A DNA stretch of 64,000 bases from Trematomus loennbergii (Eukaryota; Chordata; Actinopteri; Perciformes; Nototheniidae): positions 29,679,811 to 29,743,810 of the forward strand of contig JAAOOA010000006.1 in the NCBI GenBank assembly GCA_012861695.1, written 5' to 3'. The translations under genes and the position numbers were made by a program. The notes beneath the pieces were generated by a model. The model worked only from the letters and a program-made list of their open reading frames with translations, had not been told where the DNA came from and did not search any database. The stretch's first letter is position 1; the number at the start of each line of letters is the position of its first letter. This document shows, piece by piece, positions 1 to 11,433 of the stretch.

Positions 1-403
1 TACAATTTTCGCGGCACACATACTTACAGCCAATCAGCTCTGAATTATGAGATGACGTTTTGGTGGAGTTGCCAGCACTTTGCCCCACTGGTGAGTATTT
101 TTTTGCCACACATTGAATACAAAAAGACTGAGCATGCGTAGTGTAGATTTTGACAGCAGAGAGAGGGGCTAGATCGGGGCTTGCCCCACATCGCTCAAAA
201 CGGCCATAGGCACAGTGTAGACACTAATCACAAGAACGCAGACTAAAAGGAGCAATGTACAGACAAATCAGATGACTAAACATGATCTTAAAATATATTT
301 TAAGATATATATTTTTTTCATATTTTTGGAATTATTATTTTAATTACTTTCTGCTGTGCCCCTAATGACGAGTCGCCACTGAATACGTGTCTTTTCTGGT
401 TTT
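1..403. repeat. Decayed DNA-transposon end fragments
   Basis: No gene is visible. The stretch contains repeat-end-like text such as CCACTGGTG and GACGAGTCGCCACT. A close variant of the latter (GACGACTTGCCACT) recurs near 14230, and a similar CCGCCACTGGTG lies near 978. I read this as diverged termini of one repeat family; the family itself is not recognised. Confidence 0.35.
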
Positions 404-620
404 CAGTATATAGAGTGGCGAAGTCCCTCCCCTTCCGGTGGACCTCCATGGGACCTTATTTCGGAAAAATTATGTATTGAAGTCAATGGAGAGAGAAAGA
501 TTATCTTTCGATCCCGTTTGAATTGTGCCACAAATTACACATATGATGTTTGTCAATTTAAAAGATAATTTTGCAAGTAAAACAAAAAAAAAAGTAATAG
601 ATTTATTTATTTTTCTTCTC
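404..620 (+). repeat. Terminal part of a P-like or unnamed repeat, copy 1
   Basis: From about 461 to 600 this sequence is nearly identical to the reverse complement of 22715-22862, including the run from the 'tgaagtcaatggagag' text through 'aattttgcaagt'. Its first bases, CAGTATATAGAG, resemble the CAG...TATA start of the P-like element at 23787. Bases 418-462 also resemble 21667-21714 (GAAGTCCC...CATGGGACCTTAT). The open frame at 525-884 runs through this repeat and is not a gene. Confidence 0.5.
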
Positions 621-1000
621 AAGAGAGTACCAGAATGTGTATTTTATGTTAGTATTTCAAAAAATCTCCTGGGGAGAATCCCCCAGACCCCCCTGCTGGG
701 GTTGGGTTTTCAGCATGTCAACTCTTTCACCTGTGGGCAAATTGCAGGATTGGCTCCAGGTCGCCCTTTTTATTTACTACAAGACAAATGTGCCTTTTTA
801 TTTCATACAGTTCAATTTGGATTGAGACAGGGAAATAATCTAAACCTCACGTGTGGCGTTTCACTGTCAAGGGGGGCGATATAGCATGCATGTAATTACA
901 TTGCAAATACTGATTTGAGCCCCACCACTGTATGGGTTAGCCCTACCATAGATTACCCAACAAAAATACTCTGGAGCCGCCACTGGTGACACTACTGTAA
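621..1000. repeat. Continuation of the repeat-rich left edge
   Basis: No coding signal is visible. The stretch holds a short C-rich/G-rich segment near 670-710 and repeat-end text near 940-985. I see no complete element boundaries. Confidence 0.3.
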
Positions 1001-4000
1001 GTGTTGCACGGCCAGATACGGCTCGAGAACCTGACTCAGATAAGGAAATATATGATAAATTATGATATTATATGATCGATGATCTGATTGATGATGTGAT
1101 ATGAATGATAAGTGCGACACGTCGGCGTCTTCTCTGCATACGGCAGTTTAAACTGTATTTCCTTTATCCTGTAATATGACTTGATAGATTTAAACTCCGC
1201 ACACTGAGTTGATCTCTTTTCTATAGACGCCGGAGGCGGGCAGCGTCAGGTAAAAAAAAAGTTATTTAGCTTTCCCAAACCTGAGCCTCACGCGCCACCT
1301 ATGCTGTCTCCAGCCTCAGGATGTTTTAAATCAGTTTCAATTCAACAAATGAGGGTTAGGGTTAGTCTAGTGCGCTTGTATAACAATAATTTGGATTTTC
1401 ACAAGACTTTTAATGACAATACTATAGCTTGTACTCATTATTCCACATTTTACCCGCCCGTCTTTCATTAAACCTGGTGGTAGGGTGATTCCTCGACCAA
1501 GGAAGAACCCAGGATGTTTTCAAATGAAGCTGAATCACGGAGCAGACATACATAATTTTATCAATGTGGAAACAGCCTTGGCCGGTGTCTGCACTCTCCG
1601 ACTGCCATTCAAGGTTTTGTTAAGTACATTAGTAAATACAAAGGTTCTATAATGCTATTGTTTGTTTACCACAAATAAAGGCTTGAACTGTAGGGTCAAA
1701 AAAAGGTAGAGTAAGTTTGATTGGTATGAGACTCGTTGGCTACTTACTGGTCATGGCTGATCAACGGACAATGGATGGTAAAACACACATTTCAAAAGTT
1801 TATCAAAAACACAAATGACAGTCATATCTAGTGATGATGGCCCATATGAGCATGAACCAGTTCCGGTCAACAATCCGGAGTAAATGGACTTTGTTTTTCT
1901 TTATGTAAGGTTGAATATTATTGGATTAACTGCAATGAATGATGTTCCATGTAATACAAAAATAATGAAAGGATTATAGCACAAGGTCAAAGACAATACA
2001 AGTTTAACAATGCCGATAACCCAAAGATGAACAGACTAGACAATCTTGACAATAGTTTGAGACATAGATATTTCTCCTACCAGATTATGCATTTTGTCTT
2101 TTATAATTGGAGTAGTCATCTATTAACTATTTGGTTTCTTAAAGTATCAAATCAAACATATCCTGCAACTCATTTTCTTGAGGTGTTAGATCTAACATAG
2201 CATTTTACTTATTTTTGATTCAGCACAACTGGCAAAACCCATCAAAAAACGTTACCCTAATTCCCAAGTGGAGCCATCAAAAAGCATGCTCAGATGTACC
2301 TACCGAAAGTCCAAACTTTAACTTATTTAGTACGCTTTTACACTCCCACACACGCACTGATCCAAAGGTTTTCAAATAACAAGGTGATTCTAAATATCCC
2401 TTGTGTCGAAAATGTCATTTTGCTTTGTAGTTATTTTTCTCCCTGAATATCAATTGCCTACTCCCCTCAGACAAAGAAAACCCGACTCATGTCTTTGATT
2501 AGATTGCCATTCATCAGGGGTTGTGGTGACATTACTTACCTAAATGAGTCGCCGCTAATTGCAATGAATTACCCCTGTGTTTGATACATTAGTGCAGCCT
2601 CGGTGCACACAGACGGTTCTGCATTCTGTTATGCTGACCACCCCTCAGGGAGTGAAGAACAAAGTTAAGTGTGTTTTTATTGCACTGGTGTAACATTCAC
2701 ATTTGACAATAAGCGTCTGAGGCACACACACTCACACACATAATGGAATTTGTTCTGCTTTTTGGTACCATGTAATGATTAATTTAATTTTTTTATTAAT
2801 ATTGCCATGTGTTTTTGGGGAATGTATTATTTTCTAAAAGACCTAATGCAGGCCCGTCATACTATGTATGGGAAGATATAACAAATAAATCATAGGAAGT
2901 TTTTCAAACACAGCTGACACATTGCACGTCTGTTGATTTGGTTAACAAGGGGGTCATTATGAATCAAATCAATATGAAGAACATAATAAATCTGGCAGTT
3001 GGTCTCTCGTAGTTCAGCAGCATTGTGTTGTGCTGCCAATTAAGGCTATAAAGTTATAATGTTATATTAGTGATGTATTTGCAAAGACTGAGCACACCTA
3101 TGCTGGGTGTGGAGGGTTACATTGTCTCCTAGTATTCCAATGCTCAGATGCCAATGTTTTTTTGGGAAATAGAGAGGGTAGAGCAAAGTACCACTGAACA
3201 AGACATTTTAAGGTGACCAAAATGTTACAATTATATTTGTCATTAACCAAAAAACCCACAGTGAAAGGTTGAAAGTTCTAAGTCGAAAACAAAGGAAAAT
3301 ACCTAAACTGGACAACACCAATGTCCCCGCTTTATCATACATTTTACTCTAAATTCGACCATAATTTACTAAATTAATAACATGCTGTATTGACGAATAA
3401 TTTAAACTAGTGATTGAGACCATAGACTTGTCAGGAGAATGTTTACTGAGGTTACAAATTAAATTAAATGTAGGGTCATTTTGTCGTAGACTTCTTTACA
3501 ATTTGGACTGGTTTGTTTTTTTAACCATTGGAGTCGCCCCTGCTGGCCATGAGACAGAGTGAATGGTTAAGGAAGCTTTAATCATTGTTGGATTGACTTT
3601 TCAGACCCAGAATTTTCCGCTTGCCATAAACAAATGTAGGATCCCTCACGACTCCCCACATGGGAACTCTGTGTTTGACGAAGCGCCTTGCTTGTTCCGT
3701 GCAGTGTATCCACAAATTGAATCTGGATCCCTGTGGTGGTTTATAGATGTTTTAATGTTGTGTATGAAACCTCAAACACATTGTTGTATTTTCAACGACC
3801 GGGAATGTTTTAATGAAGCATGAATGACGGTAATAGCCCGGATGGGTTTGATCTGCTGGCTATCGGATGATGGATATGTTGAAACTCTACGCTGAAACTG
3901 GACCGTCAGTACAACTGCATCCAGCTTGTTGACTACACGCTCCCCATGGTAATATAATCATGGTTCCTACCTGTGATGTCAATGACAACTAAGAGATGGA

Positions 4001-4925
4001 TGTTCGAAGAAGCAACAGCACTTATATTATCTGGTAACTACCTTACCAGAATAGCCTGAGAGTAAAGAGGGTAGTCACCCAGGTGTTGTCTTTGTGTCAT
4101 ATTCTCAGTAGTTAATCCAGGTGGTAGACAGAAAAGGTTTTATACTGTGAATAGAACATAGAAATATAGCACTGGGAGATGAGCCATGAATCAGTTGTTT
4201 TTATACTTGTTAAGCCTTTTATTTTGAGCTGAACAATATAGTTATTGAATTTACAATGCCTTTACTAATAAAGGTAGAATCAAGAATCAATCATTTAGTG
4301 AGCAATATGATGCATTCATCATCTGCTTTGAAAATTATTCCCTACCCTCCTCAAAATGTATCATTAATTGGGGGCTATGCTGCCTATAATCACTGAAATA
4401 CCGTCACCAGTGTTGGATCATAAAACTGAAAGGCCTTACATATCAGCCACAATAACTTCAGTTCTATCCATTTCTGGCAAACAAATAGCTAAAAAAGCCC
4501 AAAAAGCGGTACAACAATAGGAAACCCATAATATTTGTTCCCTTTGAATAATAATTGTCTGAGATCCGTTCCCCTGGTTAAGAGAGTCACCTGTTTAATA
4601 TATGAGTGACTCATCGGCATGGAGCAGGCGGCATCATGGGAGATTGTTTCCTTATATGAAACTGCACTGAAATGCTCTGCATGTTTCACTTGTCAATTTG
4701 TTTCTCGACATATTCCCTCCCATAGCAACAAGTTAATAAATATAACCACTGCTTTTGTTGTTTATGTGTCACTGACTGTGACAGGTATGCTTGCAGCTGA
4801 ACATTGGCTTTGAAAGTGTTTGGCATGTTGTTGTACCATATTGCAAAATGTGCTCATGTTGGATATTACCATGAGGAATGGGCATTATTGGACTTTTGGA
4901 AGGAATGGGAGGTTAACCTTTTTTA
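1001..4925. other. Low-copy non-coding DNA
   Basis: About 3.9 kb without a supported gene. The open frame at 3563-3823 (86 codons) has no recognisable domain and no codon signature. A short GGTTAGGGTTAG run at about 1349 is too short to be telomeric. The most structured part is 2470-2660, listed separately. I see no terminal repeats or target duplications in the rest. Confidence 0.6.
2470..2660. promoter_or_regulatory. Candidate conserved non-coding element
   Basis: A block of mixed composition with homeodomain-like TAAT cores (CTAATTGCAATG), TGATTAGATTG and a well-spaced, repeat-free text. It has no open frame and no similarity to other parts of the window. That this is conserved is inference from appearance only. 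Confidence 0.25.
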
Positions 4926-5158
4926 TCTTGGTTATGACCATATATAAACACCAGGGTTCCCAAACCTTATCCAAGAATAATAAAGTAACGCTTTCATGTC
5001 TGAAAAAGTGTTTTATTTTTCCCACACTGCCTGTGCTGCAGCACCTCTTTTCACCCTCTGTCTGAAACCAGAGCCTAGTCTGCGTTAGCTAACCAGCTCT
5101 GTTGTGATTTGTCAACCATTTAGAGATGTGTCAGAAATGTCACCCCCCTTAACATATT
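4926..5158. repeat. TTAA-family MITE, left part (interrupted)
   Basis: Bases 5020-5135 match 46597-46706 and 56095-56205: the segment 'gcagcacctctttt' to 'tctgtctgaaa' to 'agagcc' is shared by all three. The copy is interrupted at CATATT (5153-5158) by the 4.1-kb element that follows. The matching right part resumes at 9294. Confidence 0.7.
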
Positions 5159-5573
5159 CAGGGTTCTTACACCTTTTCCAAAGTCAAATTCAAGCACTTT
5201 TCAAGCATTTTCAAGGTGCATTTTCAAGCATCTTACAGCTGTTGTAAATTACATATTTATATACACATACTTATACTCAAATGATTATTTCCCTACCTCA
5301 CATTAAATCAGATGTTCTTTATGCTATAAACAACCAAATGTGTGTTTCATAATAGCATTCTACATGAGGATGAAAAATTAAAAATGTTAGAAAAGAAAAC
5401 TAAGTTTAATATTTCAAAATGAGTGACCCATCTGTACGTAGACTGGGCATCCCATATAACCTGGCTGAGCCAATATAAAACAATCAGCCAAATAACTTTT
5501 CAATATATTATTGATTACTATTTTTGAGGTACTTTTAGGTTGGCAGTAAACACAAGTCAGAGGTAAATGGTGT

Positions 5574-5720
5574 ACTTTGACTCCACTACATGTATTTAGT
5601 ACCTTTAGTTACTTTACAGATGTGGATGAATGATGTGAAATATAATCAAGTGTTAAATCAGACTTTAGTTCCACCTGGAGTAAATTCACAAGCTACAGAT
5701 GGAGCATCTTATTTCAGACT
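5574..5720. repeat. 'TACTCAAG' hAT-like MITE fragment
   Basis: Bases 5574-5698 match the reverse complement of 26094-26222 closely, around 'tttactttacagatgtggatg' and 'ccacctggagtaaat'. Bases 5699-5720 also match the reverse complement of 8235-8256. The fragment is an internal piece with no termini. Confidence 0.75.
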
Positions 5721-5989
5721 CCAGCATACAGCTTCCTGCCTACTACCAGCCAGTTACCTGCCTAAGACCTGCCAAAGACCAGTATCTGGGAATGTTAAGC
5801 CCTCCCACTATTTTCCAAGAGGGCATTGCCAGATTTTCAATTTCAGGATTTAACCAGGAGATGGCGCTATATATTAAATAACTATGGCCAAACTAAGACT
5901 TAGTTTTTCACAAGAGAAAATGCAGATATTATATAAAAAACTAAAGTTAAAATCTTGTTTTTAATGCCCCAAGAGCAATAAAAACACTT

Positions 5990-6070
5990 GTTAAAAAATC
6001 CTGAGTGAGGCTTTCATAAATTGCATTTAGCTGACGCTTTTATCCAAAGCGACTTAATAAATGATTATTC
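5990..6070. repeat. LINE 3'-tail-like fragment
   Basis: The stretch contains the widespread fish repeat text 'gcttttatccaaagcgactt', which I recognise as a common tail of L2/CR1-type fish retroelements. It is only about 60-80 bases long, and no reverse transcriptase lies next to it. Confidence 0.5.
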
Positions 6071-6389
6071 ATAACAAATATGAGTGATGTGTGATTATTA
6101 TTCATGCTATATACTGATATAGGGCTAAGTAAGCAATCAATCCTGCAAATTAACCCTTAGTTGTTCAATATATTTATTCAGACAATGTGAGTAGAAATAC
6201 AGAAATTCTGCTCCCACCTAAGGCCAACGTTGCAATATTACAACATTTCCCTAAAAACTTACCAAAACGTAAACATTTTTAAAACTCTTTCATTTCTGCT
6301 CCAGAGGCCAGGGGTTAAATTGGGATTTGATATGTGGGGGGGCTCTGTTAGAAGGTGCGACGGGGGAGGGGGGAGAGAGTTAGACGCTC

Positions 6390-6490
6390 GTGAATTGTCA
6401 ACGGGGGGGGGGGGGTTGACATCAGAGCATCGTCCTATGGGCTTAGCCCCGGACAGGTACAACAGGTATTCACTCAGAGGGGGGTAGGTA
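6390..6490. repeat. G-rich tract
   Basis: Guanine-rich sequence with a run of about 14 G at 6401-6414 and further GGGG blocks around 6340-6375 and 6478-6484. It could form a quadruplex on the plus strand. No gene is associated. Confidence 0.6.
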
Positions 6491-6499
6491 CTGCTGGAA

Positions 6500-6800
6500 A
6501 AAGCTGTGTGTGAAAGTTTAAATCTTCCTTATTGAGCTTTAAAACAAATGAATAACGACTATATATAATAATAAAATAAACACCGGCTGTTGTTATGCCT
6601 GCTGTAACGTTAAATTACTCCGTTCTCCGCTTAAGTAATTATGCTGTTACAAGCTTCATAGTTGTATTTATCATCTAAATTTGCCGAAACAAGTTTAATA
6701 TTCTGAAAGCCAAGACTTTGTTTATTTGAAATCAGAAGAAAACAAACTGTAACGGACCCTGCCGTGTTATCTTGATATTTCCGGCACAGACCCTTTCATA
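6500..6800. repeat. TTAA-family internal segment, inverted relative to 27945-28150
   Basis: The text from 'caccggctgttgttatgcctg' to 'taacggaccctgccgtgtta' matches the reverse complement of 27965-28150 with few differences. The preceding 'ttgagctttaaaacaaatg' also occurs at 13493. This links three copies of one repeat family in the window. Confidence 0.75.
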
Positions 6801-8230
6801 CCGGCAATGCGCGATAGAAACAACAGGAACTGCGACAGCATAAATATGCGAACACAAACCTACAGACTGCTGGAGAAGAGATATCACAGGGGGGGGTTGG
6901 GACACACACATTCCGATGGCCAATTCGTTTTAAACAAAGACTATAGCCTACTCAACATAGGGGGGTGGGGGCTGGTGAACGGTATGGTCAATGTTTGTAA
7001 ACACTGTGACATTTTGACTTTATTTGATCATTTCAGTTAAAAACTAACGTTCATATTTCTCTTTTTGAGAAGATAAATATGAATATGTTAGTGGCTGACA
7101 CAGCCCCATGGTCTGTCACAGTAGTGCGGGAAAGAGAAGTGCACTGTTTTGCCTGGCTGGACCTGTAATTTACAGGAAAGGAGTGCACGCTACTAAAGAG
7201 ACACGCTACCTGAAAACCAAACAATGGTGTTGCTGTATTGAAGTCCGAGTGGAAACAGTCATATTTGGAGCGTTATGTTAGAATGAAACAGTCAGGTCGT
7301 GACTCACAAAAAAAAAGTGTTACTTCACTAACTGTAAGCTTGTCACTCAGAGTAACCTACAGTTAACTTAACTGTTGGAAAAGAAAGATCAGGGGGGGGA
7401 GAGAGCTGTGGGTGATGGGCCATTAGGTGTGAAAACACACCGCTGAGAGCTGCCGTTTCATTCTGACTGTTTAAAAAACGGTAACAACGGACTATTTTTC
7501 TTGGCGGATGCATGTCAATTTAAATCAATACATACAACTATTTTTTAAATCAATAAAAGCATTTCAATTAATATTGGGAGTCATGTCGCTACTTTGTTGA
7601 GAATGTGGCCATGTAATAAGCGGGATAATTTGCAGCGACTTGGTCATTATGCGGAAAAATAACACCCAGGGATCAAGATCCCTCCGCTTTAGTGAATGAC
7701 TGAGTTTAGGCACGTTAATAACATTTTAATGAAGTTGAATACAGAATATTCATATTTGTCAGTGATTTCATGTCAATTCGGCGAACATAAACATCAATGA
7801 TCGTGGTGAAGATGATGATTAAATTAGGATTAAAAATCGGGAGAGCCGGCTGCATTTCCTCTCGTTCGTTTTTTCCGACTAAACAACATTATTTTGTTAA
7901 ATAACAACATGGTGATGTTTTGTAAATGATTACATGTCTTATTTAGCACAGACTATGATCCTATCCGTGACATATGGATCTTAACAAAGATCCGCTATAC
8001 ATTAGTACCAGACATACTGTACATCCAGTTTACTGTGTCGAAGTTGATTTCACATGACTCCAGTGTGGAACCCCACTGCACCCCCTGGTGGATCAATGAT
8101 CCATTGCAGCTGGCTTCACAATAATTACATTTATTTATCACGGGGGCGGTATCAAGTCAGACTGGGGGCCGGCTCTTCATCACGGGCCGATCACGGGCCG
8201 ATCACGGACCAATCACGACCCTCGCGTTTC
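6801..8230. other. Interior of the 4.1-kb element, unrecognised
   Basis: No supported gene. Short frames such as 6807-7040 and 8054-8269 lack domains. I do not recognise the family of this interior sequence. Confidence 0.4.
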
Positions 8231-8234
8231 AAAC

Positions 8235-8345
8235 TGTCCAAAATAAGACGCTCCATCTGTACTCTGTAGTATACAAAGTCATTCAAACTAGCTGCAACTT
8301 TACCAGCTTTGATAACACTTTCATGATCAATCATTATAAAACATA
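8235..8345. repeat. 'TACTCAAG' MITE fragment
   Basis: The segment 'gtatacaaagtcattcaaac' through 'atgatcaatcattataaaac' is the reverse complement of 23695-23781 with few mismatches. It shows what the MITE looks like without the P-like insertion found at 23787. Confidence 0.75.
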
Positions 8346-8360
8346 TCATATACAATTATT

Positions 8361-8480
8361 AGGGATGCTCCGATCGCCAATTTTGGGGCCGATCGCCGGA
8401 TTCAATATCGGCCGATACCGATATCGCTCTCTTTTCCTCTCTCTCTCCCCCTCTCTCTCTCTCCTGACAGCCCGTCAGTA
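8361..8480 (+). repeat. hAT-like terminus (GGGATGCTCCGATCG type)
   Basis: The text begins TTAGGGATGCTCCGATCG and continues with repeated CGGCCGAT/CCGATAT motifs, followed by a CT-rich tract at 8428-8464. The start resembles the ends of common fish hAT elements. I could not find its partner terminus. Confidence 0.45.
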
Positions 8481-8831
8481 TCTCCTGCAGCTCACTGATC
8501 CAGTAATGAGCGACCCGACAGTGAAGAATAAATATATTTATAACTAGTTTAGCTTGTTCCAGAGGTAGATAAAATAGCTAAGTGTGTTAGGTCTAACTCT
8601 TAATGTGTGTTCTGCTCCGCTCACCGGTCCGTCACAGCGGGTGGAGCTGCAGGATTTCTGCTTCACACACACGTTGCATACCGCTATTTTATTGTCATTT
8701 TCGGACACTTAAAATACTGCCAGACTAGTGAAGCCATTTTGGCGAGCTTGTTTTGCCGCGCACAGAGAAAAGTGTCATGTATTTTACATGCAACGATAGC
8801 CTAATCTAAAGTGCTCTACTATGGCGTACCT

Positions 8832-8942
8832 TTCGTGTGGTGTGTGGCTCGTCATCGCAGACTCTCGCATCGTTATTGTTGCACACTTTGCAGGAGGCTA
8901 CTCTTGGGCTTCGCTTGACCCTCGTCTTAGCCATGGCTTGTA
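8832..8942 (-). CDS. Exon-like short frame with two CxxC-type cysteine pairs
   Basis: On the minus strand an ATG at about 8936 opens MAKTRVKRSPRVASCKVCNN and runs about 35 codons to AAG followed by GTACGC, a possible splice donor. The CxxC and the basic N-terminus would fit the start of a small zinc-binding or DNA-binding accessory protein of a transposon. No second exon was found, and the family is not recognised. Because it lies inside the composite 5159-9293 element, I regard it as a possible first-exon relic rather than a host gene. Confidence 0.25.
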
Positions 8943-9293
8943 TTTGTCTTCTGCTAGCCAACGCTCGTTGAAACGGCAACCTCCTGGCATACTGTCATCT
9001 ATCACTCTCATCAGAATTCCCAGGTCACACACGTAACAAAAACACTTGCCGGTCACGCGCATTGCGCGGGAAGGCCGGAGCGGAGCCGTTTTATGTAAAA
9101 GCGAAGCAATTAAGCGCGCTCCGACTTCTTTATTTTCTTTTAATATAAAAAGCGAAGTAAAGCATTTACAATTTCAAGCACTTTATCCCAAATTCAAGCA
9201 CCATTCCCAACATTCAAGCACTTTTCAAACCTTGAAAACACCTCGTACAATTTCAAGCATTTTCAAGGATTTCCAGCACCCGTACGCACCCTG

Positions 9294-9720
9294 CATATTA
9301 CACACAATTACGTTAGTAAACAAAGGAGTCCAATGGAGAACAACATCACACTACAGCACGATGTATGAATTCTAGATGTGTAAACGCTGTCATCATACAA
9401 GGACTTAAATCAGCGACATTAGTGTTACGGTGTTTCAGTGTTTTAACTTGAATCAGCAGCGGTACCCATATAGAATTTTTTATTAATTTGCCAACATGCA
9501 AATATCTTGGTTTGTGGTGTTTTATATTAGCTGGATCAGAACAGTTAGAGATTGGAGTGTTCATTTCCCCTAAGTGTTTCATCACACTCGTATGACTAGG
9601 CAAAAAAAACAACTTTGAATTGGAAAATCAAACCATGCTACTTTTTGATAACTTGCACAGTACTGTTATGATTTTAATTTTACTTTACTTTAAATATTAA
9701 ATAAATGTCAACATTTTCCC
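9294..9720. repeat. TTAA-family MITE, right part
   Basis: Continues the interrupted MITE after the CATATT duplication; the 'aaaggagtccaatgg' block is shared with 46798-46812. The far end could not be placed, so the right boundary is approximate. Confidence 0.5.
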
Positions 9721-9871
9721 CTAGTATACATCATGACTTTGTTATGTGAATTTTTGAAATGTGTGTGCTAATGTGTGTGTAATATAAAATCTATATTAAA
9801 ATGTTTTCCCTAATAATAAACCCTATTTCTCCATTCATCATTTATCTGATTGAGTGTTTTTTTTTCTGTAA

Positions 9872-10448
9872 CGGGCCGTCTCCACGGCAGCGTTAAAAAA
9901 TCTTGAAACGCTTCTGCCCATTCACTTTGAATGGGGTGACGTCACTTTTTTTCGCTTTCGCCGAAATGCATTGTGGGCAGGCGAGCGGAGATTCTCAGGA
10001 TTTTCAAGATTTTCAAGATCCAAAGTTGAACAATGTTCAACTTTTGAAGCTGAGGAGGAAGCGTCAGCCAATCAAATCCCGTGTACGCAAATCTGACAGT
10101 TCAAGCTCTAGCCAATCAAACGGCGTGTATGCTGGGAGAGACAGACCGCAGGTCATTTCCTCATATTCCAAAACATGGAGGAGAAATTAGCGGTAGCGAA
10201 TCAATCACCCGGTGCTTTATGACCAGACCTACCGGGATATAAACCGGAGGAGCCAGGCATGGAGGGAGGTGCAGAGACAGTGGTATGTTTTCGCCTGTTT
10301 TGGGGAGTTTATATCCAGTTTACTTCGGGCTTTTTGGCTTCATATGTCGCGGCGGGAGATTCATGTGATTGGTTGATCGCAAAAAAATCCCCAAGCCTCA
10401 GATACGCCCACCTCAAGATTTTTTTAACGCTGCCGTGGAGACGGCCCG
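9872..10448 (+). mobile_element. PIF/Harbinger non-autonomous element with MADF exon relic
   Basis: 577 bp. The perfect terminal inverted repeats start CGGGCCGTCTCCACGGCAGC and extend to about 35 bp. They are flanked by TAA (9869-9871 and 10449-10451), the TWA target type of PIF/Harbinger. Inside is the first exon of the MADF-type accessory protein, listed separately. There is no room for the DDE transposase, so the element depends on one supplied in trans. Confidence 0.88.
10175..10281 (+). pseudogene. MADF-domain first exon (Harbinger accessory protein), frameshifted
   Basis: An ATG at 10175 opens MEEKLAVA. After a one-base shift near 10199 the frame continues INHPVLYDQTYRDI and then RRSQAWREVQ, the start of a MADF (Myb/SANT-like) domain found in Harbinger-linked DNA-binding proteins. 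The exon ends at CAGTG followed by GTATGT, a plausible donor. In the unshifted frame a stop follows within a few codons. In autonomous Harbingers this protein helps the transposase bind DNA; this copy cannot make it. Confidence 0.75.
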
Positions 10449-10451
10449 TAA

Positions 10452-11080
10452 CTGTTACACTATAAGAAAGCTTTTCTTGTACCCTAATGAGATTGTTAAA
10501 AACAAATGATTGGAGTGATTTGTGTTCACTCATTAGGCATCGATTTGCTCAAAACAGTGTGTGTGAACGTCCTTCCATGTCCTTGTCTAACCTTGTTACA
10601 CCAAATTAAATCAACTTTTGTTAGCCATCACAGGATATGAAAAAGCTAGCATATAAAAAAATGGGAATAAAACTACCTGACATTTAAATCAGAAATGTAA
10701 ACACAATGTGGACCATAAGACAGCACGTGTCAGGGCGGCCCTTCAGACGCCCGGGTAGATGACTCCCGATACAAACAGCAGGGCCTCATTGATCACTAAT
10801 CGTTTAATACCACAAACAGAAGGGGGGTGGTTGTTGATGGATAATGAAACTAGGACTGACGCACTGGGGGAATAAACAACCTCCTGTCACACCTATAATG
10901 CAAGCTGAGACGCAGGATGAGTCCACCAGGAAGAGAACCCCAGTCCCAGAGGGAGAGCAACGAGGGACAGGGTGTAAACAAATCCAGTTTAATCTCCTTA
11001 TTAAAGATTATTGAGACGTAAAAGGTTAGCTTGTTGGAGACGCCCATCTTAACCTCACACCTACAGTATACATGTGAACA
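10452..11080. other. Low-copy non-coding DNA
   Basis: No supported gene. The minus frame at 10850-11047 has no domain. Bases 10735-11045 have repeat-free, mixed composition and may be a conserved non-coding block, but nothing in the sequence proves it. Confidence 0.5.
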
Positions 11081-11084
11081 AGTA

Positions 11085-11351
11085 CACTCTAAAAAAAATA
11101 CGCCGCTCTACTTCAATAAATTGAGGTAACAATTTGCGTTGATCTTTTCAAGTATTTCCAATTTAATCGATTATTAAATGAATCCGAGTGCCCATTTATA
11201 ATCTGATTAACTCTATTAGTTCAGTACTACAAACATAATTTTCTTTCACCTTTAAAAACTAAATTAAGTTTAACCAACTTAATTTTAATCGTAAAGATGG
11301 AGTGATATTAAGTTGCATTTTGTTTAATTTAAGCGATTGTAATTTATTTAT
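11085..11351. repeat. MITE-like sequence split by the TTAA element
   Basis: Begins CACTCTAAAAAAAAT, a common fish MITE start, and is AT-rich with 'aaattaagttt' type text. Similar text continues at 13781-13900 after the TTAA-flanked element. That it is one split element is inference. Confidence 0.4.
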
Positions 11352-11433
11352 TTAAAGGGGACCTATCATGCAAAATGCACTTTTGTACGTCTTTTATACA
11401 TGAATATGTGTCCCCGGTGTTCCAGGGAACTCA

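Larger units (their letters stand above)
5159..9293. mobile_element. CAGGG-ended DNA transposon, composite, 6-bp target duplication
   Basis: The left end reads CAGGGTTCTTACACC; the right end read on the minus strand is CAGGGTGCGTACGG. Both are flanked by CATATT (5153-5158 and 9294-9299). Both subterminal regions carry several copies of TTCAAGCA and TTTTCAAGC, a layout typical of transposase-binding subterminal repeats in hAT elements. Joining the flanks restores a MITE text seen elsewhere in the window (an 'aaaggagtccaatgg' block also at 46798), so the insertion is directly visible. The 4.1-kb interior is mostly other repeat fragments and has no transposase-length frame. The superfamily (hAT-like, in a lineage with 6-bp duplications) is inferred. 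Confidence 0.75.

Noticed and set aside
525..884. 119-codon open frame
   Set aside because: It lies in a repeat also present inverted at 22715-22862, where the frame differs; no domain.
1347..1360. Telomere-like GGTTAGGGTTAG
   Set aside because: Two units only; similar short runs at 46506 and 54408 are also isolated.
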